Shown: piece after piece, positions 33,429 through 34,488 of the stretch
Layout: the number at the start of each line of letters is the position of its first letter
How positions within the stretch are numbered: the first letter of the stretch is position 1
Assembly: GCA_002868925.1 (NCBI GenBank)
Contig: PKTZ01000152.1
Location: 22,538 to 57,025, forward strand
DNA length: 34,488 nucleotides
Direction of reading: 5' to 3'
Source: Desulfuromonas sp.
GTDB taxonomy: Bacteria; Desulfobacterota; Desulfuromonadia; Desulfuromonadales; UBA2294
Made by a program: the position numbers and the translations under genes
The notes under the pieces: model-generated
The model's input: only the letters and a program-made list of their open reading frames with translations
Told to the model about the DNA's origin: nothing
Database searches by the model: none

Positions 33429-34488
33429 GTGAACCAAACAGACCAGGAACGACGCCTCAACGGGGTGTACCAGCAGGACAAAGAGGGGCATTTCATGCTG
33501 CGGGTCAAGATACCCGCCGGCCTGCTGCAATCGGCACAGGCTGAAGAGCTATGCCGACTCAGTCACAAGCATAGCAACGGCATGCTGCACCTGACCAGCC
33601 GCGGCAGTATCGAATTCCATTGGCTGGAGGAACAGAATCTCGAGCCGATTTTTGCAGCGCTGAAAGAGATCGGCCTGACCAGTCGGGGAGCCTGCGGCGG
33701 GGCCGTCAGGGGGATTTCGTGCAGCACAACCTTTGCTCCCGGCTTCGCCGCGGTGCAGGCTGTTGCGGTGAAGCTGAACCGTCACTTTGCCGGTAACCCG
33801 GCCTTTGAAGGTCTGCCGAAAAAATTCAAGATCGGTATCGATGCCGGGTACGAAGGTGCAAGGCACCTGATCCAGGATCTCGGGTTGGTACTGGTCAAGG
33901 ATGAAGAGGGGCGTTGCCTTTTCGATGTCTGGTGTGCCGGCGGTCTCGGCAAGGAACCGCAGCCGGCCTTCCTGCTGGAACAGGAGGTGGCGGAGGAGAG
34001 TCTGCTCCACCTGGTCGAATCGGTGGTTCAGGTTTATCGCGACAACACCCCGCCGCCGAAGCGGCTCAAGACCCTGCTCAACACCATCGGTGAAACAGAA
34101 TTCCGCCGGTTGCTGCAACAGGAGTTGGCCTGCCGGCCGCAGCCGTCTTTAACCGGGGATGACGATGTCGCACCGGTTGCATCCGGTCATTTCGTCGAGG
34201 TTCCGGTTTTTGCCGGCGAGATCAAGGCAGCGCAACTGAACCAACTGGCAGCGCTCGCCCGGAAAGAAGGGAGCGGTTACCTCGCGGTTACAAACGATCA
34301 GAATATCGCTCTGCTGGCAGAGGGCGAACAGGAGAGCGAAGCGCTAAGTCGGAAGTTGCGGGAAACCGGATTTTTCGAACAACCCTTTACGTTCCCATCC
34401 CGGTTCCGGGTTTGCCCCGGCAATCACGAATGCCGCATGGGTCTGTCGCCAACCCGTGACGTCGCGGCTTCGCTGTGCAAGGCGATGC
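33429..34488 (+). CDS. Nitrite/sulfite reductase, sirohaem and [4Fe-4S] type, 3'-truncated
   Basis: The ORF track misses this gene because it starts at GTG and runs off the window. AAAGGGG lies 6 nt before the GTG at 33429, and the frame is open for 353 codons. The N-terminal ferredoxin-like half-domain is 'HFMLRVKIPAGLL' with 'GMLHLTSRGSIEFHWL'. The first NIR_SIR domain has 'RGACGGAVRGISC' (86-98), the second half-domain is about 255-320, and the second NIR_SIR domain begins with 'FRVCPGNHECRMGLSPTRD', where C329-x5-C335 are the first two ligands of the iron-sulfur cluster. The other two ligands lie outside. Next to cysH, sulfite reduction to sulfide is the likely role; assimilatory nitrite reduction is the alternative. 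Confidence 0.88.
   Translation, partial: MNQTDQERRLNGVYQQDKEGHFMLRVKIPAGLLQSAQAEELCRLSHKHSNGMLHLTSRGSIEFHWLEEQNLEPIFAALKEIGLTSRGACGGAVRGISCSTTFAPGFAAVQAVAVKLNRHFAGNPAFEGLPKKFKIGIDAGYEGARHLIQDLGLVLVKDEEGRCLFDVWCAGGLGKEPQPAFLLEQEVAEESLLHLVESVVQVYRDNTPPPKRLKTLLNTIGETEFRRLLQQELACRPQPSLTGDDDVAPVASGHFVEVPVFAGEIKAAQLNQLAALARKEGSGYLAVTNDQNIALLAEGEQESEALSRKLRETGFFEQPFTFPSRFRVCPGNHECRMGLSPTRDVAASLCKAM

Noticed and set aside
33549-34118. 189-codon ORF on the - strand
   Set aside because: Antisense to the sulfite/nitrite reductase-like gene, which the track missed because it has no stop in the window.

Overview
The window looks like chromosomal DNA from a Desulfuromonadales/Geobacterales-type bacterium (Desulfuromonas or Geobacter relatives). 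I infer this from a eukaryote-type citrate synthase of the kind known in Geobacteraceae, a small secreted multihaem cytochrome c, a dusB-ntrB-ntrC cluster, a K+-dependent-type membrane pyrophosphatase, and the rpsF-rpsR-(DUF2232)-rplI-dnaB order. No tRNA, rRNA, CRISPR array, prophage or intact transposase was seen. The first gene (hppA) and the last gene (a nitrite/sulfite reductase-like protein) run off the window edges.

Layout. 1-6.8 kb (+ strand): 3' part of hppA, ychF, then a ribosomal protein operon (rpsF, rpsR, a DUF2232 membrane protein, rplI) followed by dnaB. 6.8-12.5 kb: folA on the - strand, a divergent small ORF, then a four-gene - strand run read as dusB, ntrB-like kinase, ntrC-like sigma-54 activator, and a degenerate kinase-receiver protein. 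12.5-14.2 kb: gltA with a long leader. 14.2-17.6 kb (- strand): a Gfo/Idh dehydrogenase, a DegT-type aminotransferase and lpxB, which together suggest lipid A built on a 2,3-diamino sugar. 17.6-20.7 kb: a methyltransferase, a DUF318-type permease with a structured leader, and a conserved protein of unknown function. 20.8-24.1 kb (+): RlmI-like methyltransferase, an orphan NarL-system type histidine kinase, and a MinD/FlhG-like ATPase. 24.2-27.6 kb: a cyclophilin, a tetrahaem cytochrome, a YchJ-like SEC-C protein, and the cmoA-cmoB pair for tRNA wobble-uridine modification. 28.2-30.8 kb (-): a zinc-ribbon PilZ protein followed by a GspE/PilB-like ATPase with N-terminal MshEN-like repeats. 31.1-32.4 kb (+): an exported msrB-msrA pair. 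32.5-34.5 kb: cysH and a divergent nitrite/sulfite reductase-like gene, i.e. assimilatory sulfate reduction.

Between genes there are two families of short dispersed repeats: paired GGGAC-A/T-GTCCC palindromes (17.7-17.9, 24.1, 27.6-27.7, 28.0 kb) and ~130-160 bp inverted-repeat elements with ACGCAAAG termini (14.2 and 27.7 kb). Clear intrinsic terminators close most transcription units. Several starts are best placed at TTG or GTG from the Shine-Dalgarno position (folA, lpxB, gnnA-like, rlmI, cmoA, cysH, sulfite reductase). The points I consider most worth following are the PilZ/MshEN-ATPase pair, the gnnA-gnnB-lpxB cluster, the Cys/His insertion in DnaB, the CysH without the usual C-terminal catalytic motif, the methionine-rich MsrB, and the terminator-like hairpins in the gltA and permease leaders. 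All statements on families are from recognition by eye; no search was run.
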